Counted from the stretch's first letter, positions 24,617-33,572 are shown. The stretch: 64,000 nucleotides of DNA from Tsukamurella tyrosinosolvens (GCF_900104775.1 NZ_FNSA01000003.1:1426001-1490000), one strand, 5' to 3'. The notes: generated by a model from the sequence alone, not told the origin. A program made the numbers and translations.

Positions 24617-25549
24617 TCACGCGGCGGTCTCGCACAGGGACTGCGCCATCGCCTCCCACGCGAATCGGACGTCGTTGTCCACGTGCCCGAATTGGGTGAG
24701 CATCGCTGAGCACGCCCCGCCGGCGTCGTACAGCTCGATGGCGGATACGGCGCCCGCGGGGCCGGTGGAGCGCACCACGGCGCAACCGTCCACCCGGGCC
24801 AGGTCGATGTCCACCGCCGCGTCCGCGAATCCGGTGAGGAGGCGCGGCCCTTCTCGCAGGGCCGCGTGGATCTCGCCGCGGCAAGCCTGCGCGACACCCT
24901 CGGAGACGACGGCGAAGTCGGTCGGCAAGCCGCTGTCGCAGAGGTACTCGAAGATGCGGGGGATCCAGTCGGGGGCGATCTGGCGGTACCGATCCGGGCC
25001 CGCGGCACAGAGCGTCCGCAGTCGCTCGCGGCCGCCGGTGAGGATCGGGTCGATCAGAGCCGCGGTGCCGACCCCGCTCGGTCCTGCGGTGTCCGTCACT
25101 GCGCCGAACAGCATCTCGCGATGCGGGTCGGACGGTGCCAGGTGACCGAGCGCCCGCACGATCATCCGGTCCGGATCGGCGGTCACGAAGGCCCGGTGCA
25201 GGGCTGCGCCCCGCCGGTCGGTGAGTCCGACCATGCTGGCGTCCGCGGGCCCGCCGGGGCTGTCGTCGTCGGTGACGGCGCCCACCACCCGCTCCGGCGC
25301 GATCCGGAGCACGATCCTTCCCGCCGTCACGGTGAAGTCCTCGCCGTAGCAGGTCGGTCGGGTGTAGCTGCCTTCGTGCGCGAGCACGGCCACCATCGAT
25401 TCCGTCACTGCCACGGCCGAGTCGAGCATCGGGAAGGCACCTGCGATCTCCGTCGCCGAGGCACCGTCGACCGTGACGCAGCCGCGCGAGCGCTGCAGGG
25501 GGCATCGGCCCCGGTCGCGTCCGCACCCGGGGCAGGGCCGGGGCCGCAT
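24617..25549 (-). CDS. HemS/HmuS/ChuS-like haem-handling protein
   Basis: 310 residues with the two-half organisation of HemS. The first half (about 35-135; VAVLAHEGSY, IVLRIAP, GAALHRAFVT) aligns by eye with the HemS segment VHE...LDLRLF...GDALHKVYVT. The second half starts at DPHREML, where His143 matches the HemS axial haem ligand motif DVHQFF, and ends with CRGEIH and VVRSTGPAGAVSAIELYDAGG, matching NRGCVQI and ITRKPTKDGFVTSLELFAADG. The N-terminus carries an added Cys cluster, CPGCGRDRGRC plus Cys24 (C6, C9, C16, C24), a possible metal site. The ATG at 25549 overlaps the upstream stop as TGATG, which supports this start and co-translation. Predicted to bind or degrade haem in the cytoplasm; the family call is from visual alignment only. 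Confidence 0.65.
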   Translation of the reverse strand: MRPRPCPGCGRDRGRCPLQRSRGCVTVDGASATEIAGAFPMLDSAVAVTESMVAVLAHEGSYTRPTCYGEDFTVTAGRIVLRIAPERVVGAVTDDDSPGGPADASMVGLTDRRGAALHRAFVTADPDRMIVRALGHLAPSDPHREMLFGAVTDTAGPSGVGTAALIDPILTGGRERLRTLCAAGPDRYRQIAPDWIPRIFEYLCDSGLPTDFAVVSEGVAQACRGEIHAALREGPRLLTGFADAAVDIDLARVDGCAVVRSTGPAGAVSAIELYDAGGACSAMLTQFGHVDNDVRFAWEAMAQSLCETAA

Positions 25550-27330
25550 CAGTAGACGTCCCGCACGTAGCGCTTCTCCCGCTTGAGCGTCGCGACGTAC
25601 TCGTCGGCGTCCTCGGAACCGCGCCCGCGCTGCGAGGCGATCACCTCGCGCAGCGCCCGGTCCACGTCCTTGGCCATGCGCGAGGCGTCGCCGCACACGT
25701 AGAAGTGGCCGCCGTCCTCGAGCCAGGCGTACAGCTCCCGCGCCGCCTCGAGCATCCGGGTCTGCACGTAGATCTTCTCCGCCTGGTCCCGGGAGAAGGC
25801 CAGGTCGAGGCGGTGCAGCACACCCTGTTCGGTGAATTCGGCGAGCTCATCGGCGTAGATGTAGTCGCTCGCCCGGTGCTGGTCGCCGAACAGCAACCAG
25901 TTCGTGCCGGTCGCCGCGGACGCCGCGCGTTCGTGCAGGAACGCCCGGAACGGCGCGATGCCCGTGCCGGGCCCCACCATGATCATCGGCCGGTCGGGAT
26001 CCGACGGGACGCGGAAGGCCGCGTTGGGCTGCAGCGAGATCCCGGCGGAGTCCTTCTCGAGGCACCGGTCGGCGAGGAAGGTCGAGCACACGCCCTGGTG
26101 TTCGCGTCCCGTCTCCGCGCCGTGCCGCACCGCCGCCACGGTCAGGTGGATGCGGTCGGGGCTGGCCAGCGGGCTCGACGAGATCGAATACGCCCGAGGT
26201 TGTAGGGGGCGCAGCAGGTCTGGGAGCTCCGCGGGATCGATGCGGGCACCGTCGCACCCGTGCAGCAGGTCGAGCACGTCCCGCCCCCAGAGCCACGCGT
26301 CCAGCGTCTCCCGCTCTCCGCGCGCCAGGACCGCGGCCAGCTCGGACTCGGGGGCGCGCTCGGCGAGCGTCTTGAGCAGGTCCTTCGACGGCGTGGAGAT
26401 CTCCCAGTCGGTCGTCATCCGCGCCGCGAGCGGCGCGCCGTCGACGTCGGTGTCCGGGGTGGCGCCGAGTGCCCCGAGTACGGCGTCGACGAGGGCGGGC
26501 GCGTTGCGGGGCATCACGTTCAGAGCGTCGCCGGCCGCGTACTCGATCCCACTGTCGGCGAGGTCGAACTCGACGTGCCGGATCTCCTTGGCGCTCCCCG
26601 GTCCGGAGAGCAGACGGTTCGCCACGAGGCGGGAAGGGAAGGGGTTCTTCTTGTTCCATCGCGACTTCGGCTTCGACGGTGCCGCCGGTGCGGCTGCGGC
26701 GGGGACCGCAGCGGCGTCGGCGGGATCCAGGTGATCGGCGACCGCCCGCAGCCGGGCGACCACCTCGGCGAGCCACGCCGACGCGGGCTCCTCGAAGTCC
26801 ACGTCGCAGTCCACCCGCGGGGCGAGGCGCGTGGCGCCGAGCTGCTCGAGCCGGGTGTCGAGGACCTGGCCGGCGCGGCAGAAGTCCTCGTAACCGCTGT
26901 CGCCGAGCGCGAGAACGGAGAACTGGAGGTGCTCCAGTCGGGCGGCGGTGTCGGCGGAGAGCGCCTCCCAGAACAGTTCCGCGTTGTCGGGCATCTCGCC
27001 CTCGCCGTAGGTCGACGTGATCACCAGTAGGTGCGAGGCGGCCGCCAGCCGGTCCGGGGCGGCGTCGTCGAGCGCGGCGAGGTCCGCGCCCAACCCGCTC
27101 TCCCGCAGGAGCCCGACCAACCGCTCCGCGAGCTCCTCGCAGTTGCCGGTCTGCGTCCCGTAGAGGACCGTCGCGTGCAGTGTGGCGACGCCCGGAGCGT
27201 CCGACCCTTGCGCCTGCGACGCGGCCAGGCCGGCGAGGAATCCCGACAGCCACGCACGCTGGTCGCCGGTGAAGACGTCGATGAGAGCGGATGAATCCGC
27301 CTCCGGGAGGACGTAGGTGGGGGCGCTCAT
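25549..27330 (-). CDS. CysJ-like NADPH diflavin reductase
   Basis: 593 residues with the cytochrome P450 reductase/CysJ layout: FMN flavodoxin domain (about 52-195; YGTQTGN at 57-63, STYGEGEMPDN), Ala/Pro linker (about 200-220), FAD domain (RAYSISSSP near residue 380) and NADPH domain (VGPGTGIAPFRAF near 452, YVCGDASRMAKDV). The C-terminus KRYVRDVY has the aromatic end residue of CysJ. It passes electrons from NADPH through FAD and FMN to a partner. No CysI is nearby. The start ATG 27330 overlaps the gltB-like stop (ATGA), and its own stop overlaps the HemS-like start. The partner is therefore more likely the glutamate synthase and/or the haem protein than a sulfite reductase; that is inference. 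Confidence 0.85.
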   Translation of the reverse strand: MSAPTYVLPEADSSALIDVFTGDQRAWLSGFLAGLAASQAQGSDAPGVATLHATVLYGTQTGNCEELAERLVGLLRESGLGADLAALDDAAPDRLAAASHLLVITSTYGEGEMPDNAELFWEALSADTAARLEHLQFSVLALGDSGYEDFCRAGQVLDTRLEQLGATRLAPRVDCDVDFEEPASAWLAEVVARLRAVADHLDPADAAAVPAAAAPAAPSKPKSRWNKKNPFPSRLVANRLLSGPGSAKEIRHVEFDLADSGIEYAAGDALNVMPRNAPALVDAVLGALGATPDTDVDGAPLAARMTTDWEISTPSKDLLKTLAERAPESELAAVLARGERETLDAWLWGRDVLDLLHGCDGARIDPAELPDLLRPLQPRAYSISSSPLASPDRIHLTVAAVRHGAETGREHQGVCSTFLADRCLEKDSAGISLQPNAAFRVPSDPDRPMIMVGPGTGIAPFRAFLHERAASAATGTNWLLFGDQHRASDYIYADELAEFTEQGVLHRLDLAFSRDQAEKIYVQTRMLEAARELYAWLEDGGHFYVCGDASRMAKDVDRALREVIASQRGRGSEDADEYVATLKREKRYVRDVY

Positions 27331-30300
27331 GCCAGGGTCTCCTTCGCGAATCGCACCAGGTCGGGCATCGCTCCCTCGACCAGCATGGCGTTGACCGCGG
27401 CCCCGTCGAGCGCGGCGGCGTTGCGCGCACGGTGGTGCAGGATCCAGCCGTACGTGCCGGGGGCGTCCATGCTCAGCACGTTCCGCTCCTCGAGCGACGT
27501 GGTGTAGTCGCCGAGGCGCTTGGTGGCGATCAGTGCCGCGAGTTCCGCGTCCCCGAAGGTGTCGAGGCGGGCGCGCAGGTACTTGGTGAGTCGCTGGCGG
27601 ACCGCGAAGTCCTCGGTGAGCACCAAGTTCCGGGCGCGCGCGGACACGCGCGGGTCGTCGTGCCCGGTCGCGCCCGGAACGCGTTCGGCGGCCACCTCCT
27701 GCGCCAGCGACAGGACCGTGAACGACGAGAGCAGCGAGAAGGCCTGCGGGGAGCGGGTGTCGCCGAACCTCGGCGCTGTGCCGCCGCCGACGGGTGTGCC
27801 CGTCCGCAGCGAGCGCTTGAATTCCCGCAGACGGTCCGCCGCGACCGATCCGGCGAGCTCGTCGAGCAATTCCTTGCGACCGTGGGCGGCCCAGATGTGA
27901 TCGGCGTCCTGGTAGTGCATGAGGGCGAGGGGAGTGCCGACCGCGATGTGTTCGCGGGTGGTCGCCCACTCCGCGAGCAGGCGGGCTGCGAGTGCGGATC
28001 CGGTCGCGTCCGCGTGCCACGCGAGCATCGTGCGCACCGCGACCTCGTGGAAGGGCGGGGTGTGCGGGCCCACGAGCGGTGCGACGTGCAGCGAGGAACT
28101 CGCGGCGTCGGCGGCCCGGCCCTCGGGGTCGTACTGGTAGACGAAACCGCCACTCATGCCGTTGCCCAGGCCCTTGCCGAAGCCGCCCAGGTTGAGTACG
28201 GCGCCGCCGGTCATGTACTCGCAGCAGTACTCGCCGACCCCCTCGACGACGGCAGTGGCGCCCGAGTTCCGCACGGCGAAGCGGTCGCCCGCCTCGCCCT
28301 GCACGAAGGTGCGGCCGCCCGTCGCGCCGAAGAGTGCGAAGTTGCCGATCAGGACATTGGCTCCGGCATCGGCTCCGCCGCCACCGGGGGAGCGGACCAC
28401 GACGCGGCCGCCGCACTGGCTCTTCGCGACGCCGTCGTTGGCGGTTCCGGTGTGCTGCAAGTCCATCCCGTCGGTGCAGAAGACGCCGAAGGACTGCCCG
28501 GCGCTACCGTGCGACCGGACGACGACGGCCCCGTCGGCGAGGAAGCGGCGGCCGCGCTCGTCGGTGAGCACCGCGGGGTGCCCCTCGGGCACCGGCACGC
28601 CGGTGAAGGCCCCGCGCTGGTCCGCCGCGGGGTGGTTGAGAAGGCGTTCCAGGTCGATGGAGAGCTGGCCGCCCACCGACTTGTTCGGATTCGCCAGCGC
28701 CACGCCGTCGATCACGATCGACTCGGCATTCCCGCCGAACAGGCGGTCGCGGACCTCGGTCAGGAGGCGGTCGTCCACCGCGTAGTCCTTCTCGAGGTAC
28801 ACGGGATCATCGACGGTCCGCGGCGCGGGCGCGTGCAGCATCGCGCGCACGTCGAGGTGCCCGACCGCCGCGGGGTGCTCCAGCAGCTGCAGGAGATCGG
28901 TGCGCCCGCGCGCTTCGCGCAGCGAGCGGAGGCCGAGACGCGCGAGGAGCGTGCGGACGTCGTGCGCGATGTTCAGCAGGTACTGCGCGAGTGCGCGCGG
29001 GTCCCCGTCGAAGACCTCCGGGTTCGTGGTGAGTCCGGCCGGGCACTTGAGGTTGCAGTTCTTGGCCATGACGCACTTGAGCATCATGAGCGCGGTGGTG
29101 CCGAACTCGAACGAGTCGCCCCCGAGCAGTGCGGACACCACTACGTCGCCGCCAGTCTGATGTGCGCCGGAGCACCGCAGGGTCACCTTGTCGCGCAGGC
29201 CGTTCGCGACCAGCGCCTGATGCACCTCCGCCACGCCGATCTCCGCGGAGCGTCCCGCGTACTTGAGGCTGGTCACCGCCGCCGCGCCGGTCCCGCCGGT
29301 GTTGCCGGCCACGTTGATCACGTCGGCGCCGGCCTTCGCGACGCCGACCGCGATCGTCCCGATCCCCTCGGAGGAGACGAGTTTGACGATCACCCGCACG
29401 CGCGCCGCCTTGCAGTCGTGGATGAGCTGCGCCAGGTCCTCGATCGAGTAGGTGTCGTGATGCGGTGGGGGAGAGATCAGTTCGATGCCGGGGGTGCCGC
29501 CGCGGGCCGCCGCGATGTCGACGGTGACCTTCGGCCCCGGCAACTGCCCGCCCTCGCCGGGCTTGGCGCCCTGGCCGATCTTGATCTCGAGCTCCTCGAG
29601 CATCGGATCCGCGAGGTACCCGGACCAGATGCCGAACCGGCCCGACGCGAACTGCTTGATCCGCGAGCCGCGGATCGTGCCGTACCGCGTGCGGTGCTCG
29701 CCGCCCTCGCCGCAGTTCGACATGCCCCCGACCATGTTGGTGCCGTGGGCCACGGCCTCGTGCGCGGTGGCGACGAGGGCGCCGTGGCTCATCGCGCCGG
29801 AGGCCAGTGTGCGGGTGATCTCGTGTGCGGGCTGCACATCGTCGACGGGCAGGGAGCGCGGCGCCGCGCACAGCAGCGTCAGGTAGGTGTGCGCCCGTCC
29901 GGTGGCGGCGATCAGGGCGCCGGTCGTGGGACCCGCCTCGACCTCCACCTCGTCGGCGAACAGCTCGCGGAGGAACTGCGCGAACCCGGCGTAGGCGGTG
30001 TCCGCCTGGTGCTCCGGGGTGTCGGTCAGGCGGACGATGAACCGGCCGTCCGGCGCGGTGTCGACGGTCAGGCCGCGGGTGGGCAGGCTCGCGTTGCCCT
30101 CCAACGAGAATCGCGCCAGCTCGCGATGGAACTCCTGCGCCGTCGTGAGCATCGTGACGTCCGCGGGCAGCGCGAGCACGTCGCGCAGCGCGGACGGGCG
30201 GCGCTCCCGCTCGACCAGGGTGGCGGCGAGGAATTCGCGGTAGCCGTCGGTGATCTCGAATCCGTCGATCTGGCGCGGCAGCAGCGCCTTGAAGCCGCTG

Positions 30301-32861
30301 TTGCGGTACGCGGCGTCGTCGAGCCCGAAGGCGTCGTCGAGGCGGGAGAGCGTGAGCAGGCGCAGCGAGGTGGAGCCGATGCCGTCGGGCCCGGTCAGGG
30401 CCAGGGGCTCCTCGGCCATCCGGGTGAAGCCGCGGACGGCGTTGATGCCGTACGAGTGCCCGGCACCGTCGGAGCGCTCCTTGAACAGGCCCAGCAGCGG
30501 CACGTCGCGCTCGTCCACCACGGAGGCCGCCCGCTCGTGCCAGTCGGAGTTCGCCTCTGCGATCCGCGCGAAGCCGACGCCGCCGACGGGCGCGTCCAGG
30601 TGCGGGAAGTAGCGGGCGAGCACCGGATCCCGGGTGTCGAGGTAGTTGGGCTCGAAGAACTGGCCGCCGATGTACGACTCCGCCGTGCACAGGCCCACGC
30701 GGCCCATCGTCTTGGCGAGCGACTTCTCCGCGGCCTTGCGGAAGCGGTCGAAGGCGCGGTCGGTATCGGTGAGTTCGCCGGCGGGGGCGGCGTCCGCGGG
30801 GAACCGTTCCTCCGCCCGGAGGCGCGCGGAGAGCGAGTAGACCGCGGACGCCCCGAAGCCGAGAGCCGACGCGATGTGGTGCGACGACGGCAGCTGGCCG
30901 CTCTCGGCGACGAGGGAGAGGCGCAGGCGCAGGCCGGTCTCGGTGAGCCGGACGTCCACGGCGGCGAGGGCGAGCAGGAGGGGGAGCGGCGCGGACGTCG
31001 TCGAGACGCCGCGGTCGGTGAGCACGGCGATGCCGCCGCCGTCGCGGGCGAAGGCTTCGACCTCGTCGCACAGCTGCTCGACCGCCGCGAGGACGGCGTC
31101 GGCGTTGGCCGCCGCAACGTCGGTGTCGGGGCGGTACAGCAGGTCGAAGTGCCGGACCGGTGTCGCCTGCTGGTCGCGCAGCTTCACCATGTCGAGGTGA
31201 CTCAGGATCGGCGAGTCGATGACGATCTGTGGATCGGCGTGGCCGTGCTCGGCATTGCCCAGCGCCACCCGCATCGTCATCGCTTCGGCCTCCCGGATGG
31301 AGTCCAGCGGCGGATTCGTCACCTGCGCGAAGCGCTGCGAGAAGTACTTGGCCATGCCGCCCTCGTGGTCCGAGAGCGCGTTGATCGCGTTGCCGTAGCC
31401 CATGGCGGAGATCCGCTCCGCGCCGTCGGCGAGCATCGGGTCGAGGAGGAACCGGAAGCTCTCCTGGTTGAGCGAGTAGGCGACGTAGCGGCCGTGCAGG
31501 CTGAGATCGCCGGGGTAGCCCAGGGTTCCGGTGTCGCGCCGGATGGGCGGTGGCGCGATGTCGGCGAGGTTCACCCGGGCGGCGCCGAGGAGTTCGGCGT
31601 AGTCGCGGCGCGCGGCCAGCAGATCGAGTGCCTCGCGGGTACGCCGTACCCGGCCGTCGCCGGCCCGGTGGTCCACGTAGAGCATGCCGCCGGCCTCGAT
31701 GCGGCCGCGGTGGATCACCGTGTCCGCGGGGAAGGGAACCTGCCCCGCTTCCGAGGCGACGACGACGTACTCCGCCGTTTCGACGGTGCGCAGCGGGCGG
31801 AGGCCGAGCCGATCCAGGCGCGCGCCGACCACGTCGCCGTCGGAGAAGATGAGCGCGGCGGGCCCGTCGTTCTTCTCCTCGCTCAGTGAGAAGTACTCGA
31901 GCATGTCCCGGACCGGTTGCGGCACTGCGCCGTCGTTCTCCCACGCCGGCGGCATGAGCGAGACGACCGCCTCGACCAGGCCCAGGCCGTCGTCGACGAC
32001 CCTGCTCTGCAACGACTGGTCGAGCCGGCTCGAGTCCGACTGGCCGGGCGGACGGACGATGGTGCGCGCTTTGGCCCGGGCGACGGCATCGTCGGCCAGG
32101 CGGTTCTTGCGGTCCGTGTTGAGCTCGCCGTTGTGCGCCATCAGTCGGAACGGCTGAGCCATCGAGGGATGCGGCTCGGTGTTGGTGGAGAACCGCGTGT
32201 GGAAGTACAAGGTGCACACGGAATGTCGTGGGTCCGCGAGGTCGGTGAAGTAGCGGATCACCTCGTCGGCGTTGAGTCGCCCTTTGAGCGTCTGCGTGCG
32301 GATGCTCAGCGACAGCGGGTACAGACCGGCGAGATCCGGGGTGCCGTAGGCGATCTGCTCGATCGCGAGGAGGGCCGCGTTCGCGGCGCGGTCCACGTCG
32401 ATCCGCGGCATGCCCGGCGGCGCGGTGAACACCCACTGCGTGATGGGGAGCTGGTGGGGGAGCGCGGCGGGGCGGACAGCGGTGGGATCGACGGGGACGT
32501 CGCGCTCGGTGATCACCTCGAAGCCGTGGTCGGCGAGGGTCGCGCGGACGAGGGCTCGCGCGGTCGGCCCCTGCTCCGGGGCGGAGGGCAGGAAGAGGTT
32601 GGCGACACCGAACCGGCCGCGCTGTAGCTCGCGACCCGTGATCGCGCGGAAGAACTCCACGGACAGGTCGACGTTGACGCCGGCCCCGTCGCCCACGCCC
32701 TCCGCGGACATGCCGCCGCGGTGGGGGATGGCGCACAGCGCGTGCTCGCCGTAGGCGATCACGTCGTGATGCTGGGTGCCGTCCTTGCGGGTGATGAAGC
32801 CGACGCCGCAGGCGCTCGACTCCCGGGTGGGGTCGTACAGACCGGTGCGTGGTTCGTTCAA
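27327..32861 (-). CDS. Divergent, extended glutamate synthase large subunit (GltB-like)
   Basis: 1844 residues against about 1500-1530 for usual GltB. The class II glutamine amidotransferase domain starts near catalytic Cys18 (SSACGVGF) and includes SRFSTNT-like FHTRFSTNTEPH and AHNGELNTD. The central and FMN synthase domains show SNCGEGGEH, GAKPGEGGQLPG, SPPPHHDTYSIEDLAQLIHD and GNTGGTGAA. The iron-sulfur motif is C1263-x5-C1269-x3-C1273, one residue shorter than the usual Cx5Cx4C. The GXGXG helix ends near 1575, and about 200 extra residues follow with no Cys. The start is TTG 32861 with a weak ribosome site. It should convert glutamine and 2-oxoglutarate to glutamate if the reductase partner is supplied. 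No gltD is adjacent; a diflavin reductase is coupled by ATGA instead. Confidence 0.85.
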   Translation of the reverse strand: MNEPRTGLYDPTRESSACGVGFITRKDGTQHHDVIAYGEHALCAIPHRGGMSAEGVGDGAGVNVDLSVEFFRAITGRELQRGRFGVANLFLPSAPEQGPTARALVRATLADHGFEVITERDVPVDPTAVRPAALPHQLPITQWVFTAPPGMPRIDVDRAANAALLAIEQIAYGTPDLAGLYPLSLSIRTQTLKGRLNADEVIRYFTDLADPRHSVCTLYFHTRFSTNTEPHPSMAQPFRLMAHNGELNTDRKNRLADDAVARAKARTIVRPPGQSDSSRLDQSLQSRVVDDGLGLVEAVVSLMPPAWENDGAVPQPVRDMLEYFSLSEEKNDGPAALIFSDGDVVGARLDRLGLRPLRTVETAEYVVVASEAGQVPFPADTVIHRGRIEAGGMLYVDHRAGDGRVRRTREALDLLAARRDYAELLGAARVNLADIAPPPIRRDTGTLGYPGDLSLHGRYVAYSLNQESFRFLLDPMLADGAERISAMGYGNAINALSDHEGGMAKYFSQRFAQVTNPPLDSIREAEAMTMRVALGNAEHGHADPQIVIDSPILSHLDMVKLRDQQATPVRHFDLLYRPDTDVAAANADAVLAAVEQLCDEVEAFARDGGGIAVLTDRGVSTTSAPLPLLLALAAVDVRLTETGLRLRLSLVAESGQLPSSHHIASALGFGASAVYSLSARLRAEERFPADAAPAGELTDTDRAFDRFRKAAEKSLAKTMGRVGLCTAESYIGGQFFEPNYLDTRDPVLARYFPHLDAPVGGVGFARIAEANSDWHERAASVVDERDVPLLGLFKERSDGAGHSYGINAVRGFTRMAEEPLALTGPDGIGSTSLRLLTLSRLDDAFGLDDAAYRNSGFKALLPRQIDGFEITDGYREFLAATLVERERRPSALRDVLALPADVTMLTTAQEFHRELARFSLEGNASLPTRGLTVDTAPDGRFIVRLTDTPEHQADTAYAGFAQFLRELFADEVEVEAGPTTGALIAATGRAHTYLTLLCAAPRSLPVDDVQPAHEITRTLASGAMSHGALVATAHEAVAHGTNMVGGMSNCGEGGEHRTRYGTIRGSRIKQFASGRFGIWSGYLADPMLEELEIKIGQGAKPGEGGQLPGPKVTVDIAAARGGTPGIELISPPPHHDTYSIEDLAQLIHDCKAARVRVIVKLVSSEGIGTIAVGVAKAGADVINVAGNTGGTGAAAVTSLKYAGRSAEIGVAEVHQALVANGLRDKVTLRCSGAHQTGGDVVVSALLGGDSFEFGTTALMMLKCVMAKNCNLKCPAGLTTNPEVFDGDPRALAQYLLNIAHDVRTLLARLGLRSLREARGRTDLLQLLEHPAAVGHLDVRAMLHAPAPRTVDDPVYLEKDYAVDDRLLTEVRDRLFGGNAESIVIDGVALANPNKSVGGQLSIDLERLLNHPAADQRGAFTGVPVPEGHPAVLTDERGRRFLADGAVVVRSHGSAGQSFGVFCTDGMDLQHTGTANDGVAKSQCGGRVVVRSPGGGGADAGANVLIGNFALFGATGGRTFVQGEAGDRFAVRNSGATAVVEGVGEYCCEYMTGGAVLNLGGFGKGLGNGMSGGFVYQYDPEGRAADAASSSLHVAPLVGPHTPPFHEVAVRTMLAWHADATGSALAARLLAEWATTREHIAVGTPLALMHYQDADHIWAAHGRKELLDELAGSVAADRLREFKRSLRTGTPVGGGTAPRFGDTRSPQAFSLLSSFTVLSLAQEVAAERVPGATGHDDPRVSARARNLVLTEDFAVRQRLTKYLRARLDTFGDAELAALIATKRLGDYTTSLEERNVLSMDAPGTYGWILHHRARNAAALDGAAVNAMLVEGAMPDLVRFAKETLA

Positions 32862-32899
32862 CGGATCACTCTCACTCGGGGCGCGGTACCTGAAGTGAG

Positions 32900-32918
32900 A
32901 ATGGTAAGGCTAACCTTA
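32900..32918. promoter_or_regulatory. IdeR/DtxR-like iron box
   Basis: AATGGTAAGGCTAACCTTA agrees at 14 of 19 positions with the consensus TTAGGTTAGSCTAACCTAA and holds the near-palindrome TAAGGCTAACCTTA. It is 39-57 bases upstream of the gltB-like start, and a minus-strand -10-like TACCAT (32906-32901) overlaps it, the usual geometry of iron-dependent repression. It could also affect the divergent GNAT gene, starting 75 bases away (TAACCT on the plus strand). Confidence 0.65.
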
Positions 32919-32992
32919 TGGATCCGCTATGTGGGGTCGGTCACTCCGGAATCTCGATTGCCCCGGGACGGCGCGCGCCGCAGACTGCGGGG

Positions 32993-33517
32993 ATGGACCC
33001 CGTCGAGCTGCTCACCGATCGCCTCACGCTCCGTCGCCCCGTGGTCGCCGATGTGCCGGCGATCGCGGCGGCGTGCACGGATCCGTGGATCCAGCGGTAC
33101 GTGCCCGTCCCGTCGCCGTACACGGAGGCTGATGCGCGCGAGTTCGTGGCGACGGCGGCGCGGGAGTGGGAGTCGGACGAGTCGTACGCCTTCGCAGTGC
33201 ATGCGGGCGGCGCCCTCGCGGGCATGGCGCAGCTCACCCGCAAGGGGACCGGGCTCGTCGAGCTGGGGTTCTGGGCGGCGCCCGGGCAGCGTCGCCGCGG
33301 CTACACCGTGGAAGCGTCACATCGGCGGTGCCAGTGGGGTTTCGACACGCTCGGCATTCACCGCATCGACTGGTGGGCGGTGGTGGGCAACGACGGGTCA
33401 CGGTCGGTGGCGGAGTCGATCGGCTTCGTCGTCGAGGGGACGTTGCGGCAGCGGGCGATGCTCCACGGCGAGCCTCAGGACTGGTGGGTCGGCGGGCTGC
33501 TCTCTCGGCCGGCCTGA
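32993..33517 (+). CDS. GNAT acetyltransferase (RimJ/RimL type)
   Basis: 174 residues from ATG 32993 (MDPVELLTDRLTLRRP, the classic start of the RimJ/RimL-like family). An upstream ATG at 32918 would lie inside the iron box and is less likely. Acetyl-CoA-binding motif A is seen as LGFWAAPGQRRRGYTVEA (about 84-101), then FDTLGIHRIDWWAVVGNDGSRS. Probably acetylates an amino group of a protein or small molecule. It shares the divergent promoter region and iron box with the gltB-like operon. Confidence 0.82.
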   Translation: MDPVELLTDRLTLRRPVVADVPAIAAACTDPWIQRYVPVPSPYTEADAREFVATAAREWESDESYAFAVHAGGALAGMAQLTRKGTGLVELGFWAAPGQRRRGYTVEASHRRCQWGFDTLGIHRIDWWAVVGNDGSRSVAESIGFVVEGTLRQRAMLHGEPQDWWVGGLLSRPA

Positions 33518-33525
33518 CGAACGAC

Positions 33526-33566
33526 GAAGGCCGGTCGATCGGCATTTCTGCTGATCAACCGGCCTT
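33526..33566. terminator. Terminator between the GNAT gene and tRNA-His
   Basis: A 10-base stem, GAAGGCCGGT (33526-33535) with ACCGGCCTTC (33557-33566), and a 21-base loop. It lies between convergent transcription units and may serve both. Confidence 0.6.
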
Positions 33567-33572
33567 CACCGT

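Noticed and set aside
25549-27330. Annotation of the diflavin protein as sulfite reductase flavoprotein CysJ
   Set aside because: Domain layout fits CysJ, but no CysI or other sulfate-assimilation gene is nearby, and the gene is coupled to GltB-like and HemS-like genes. A neutral diflavin reductase name is safer.
27291-31889. 1532-codon plus-strand frame antisense to the GltB-like gene
   Set aside because: Compositional shadow of a GC-rich gene, with no domain or motif and no start context.
32918-32993. Upstream ATG (32918) as the GNAT start
   Set aside because: It falls at the edge of the iron box, and the added 25 residues do not resemble the family, whose typical start (LLTDRLTLRRP) follows ATG 32993.
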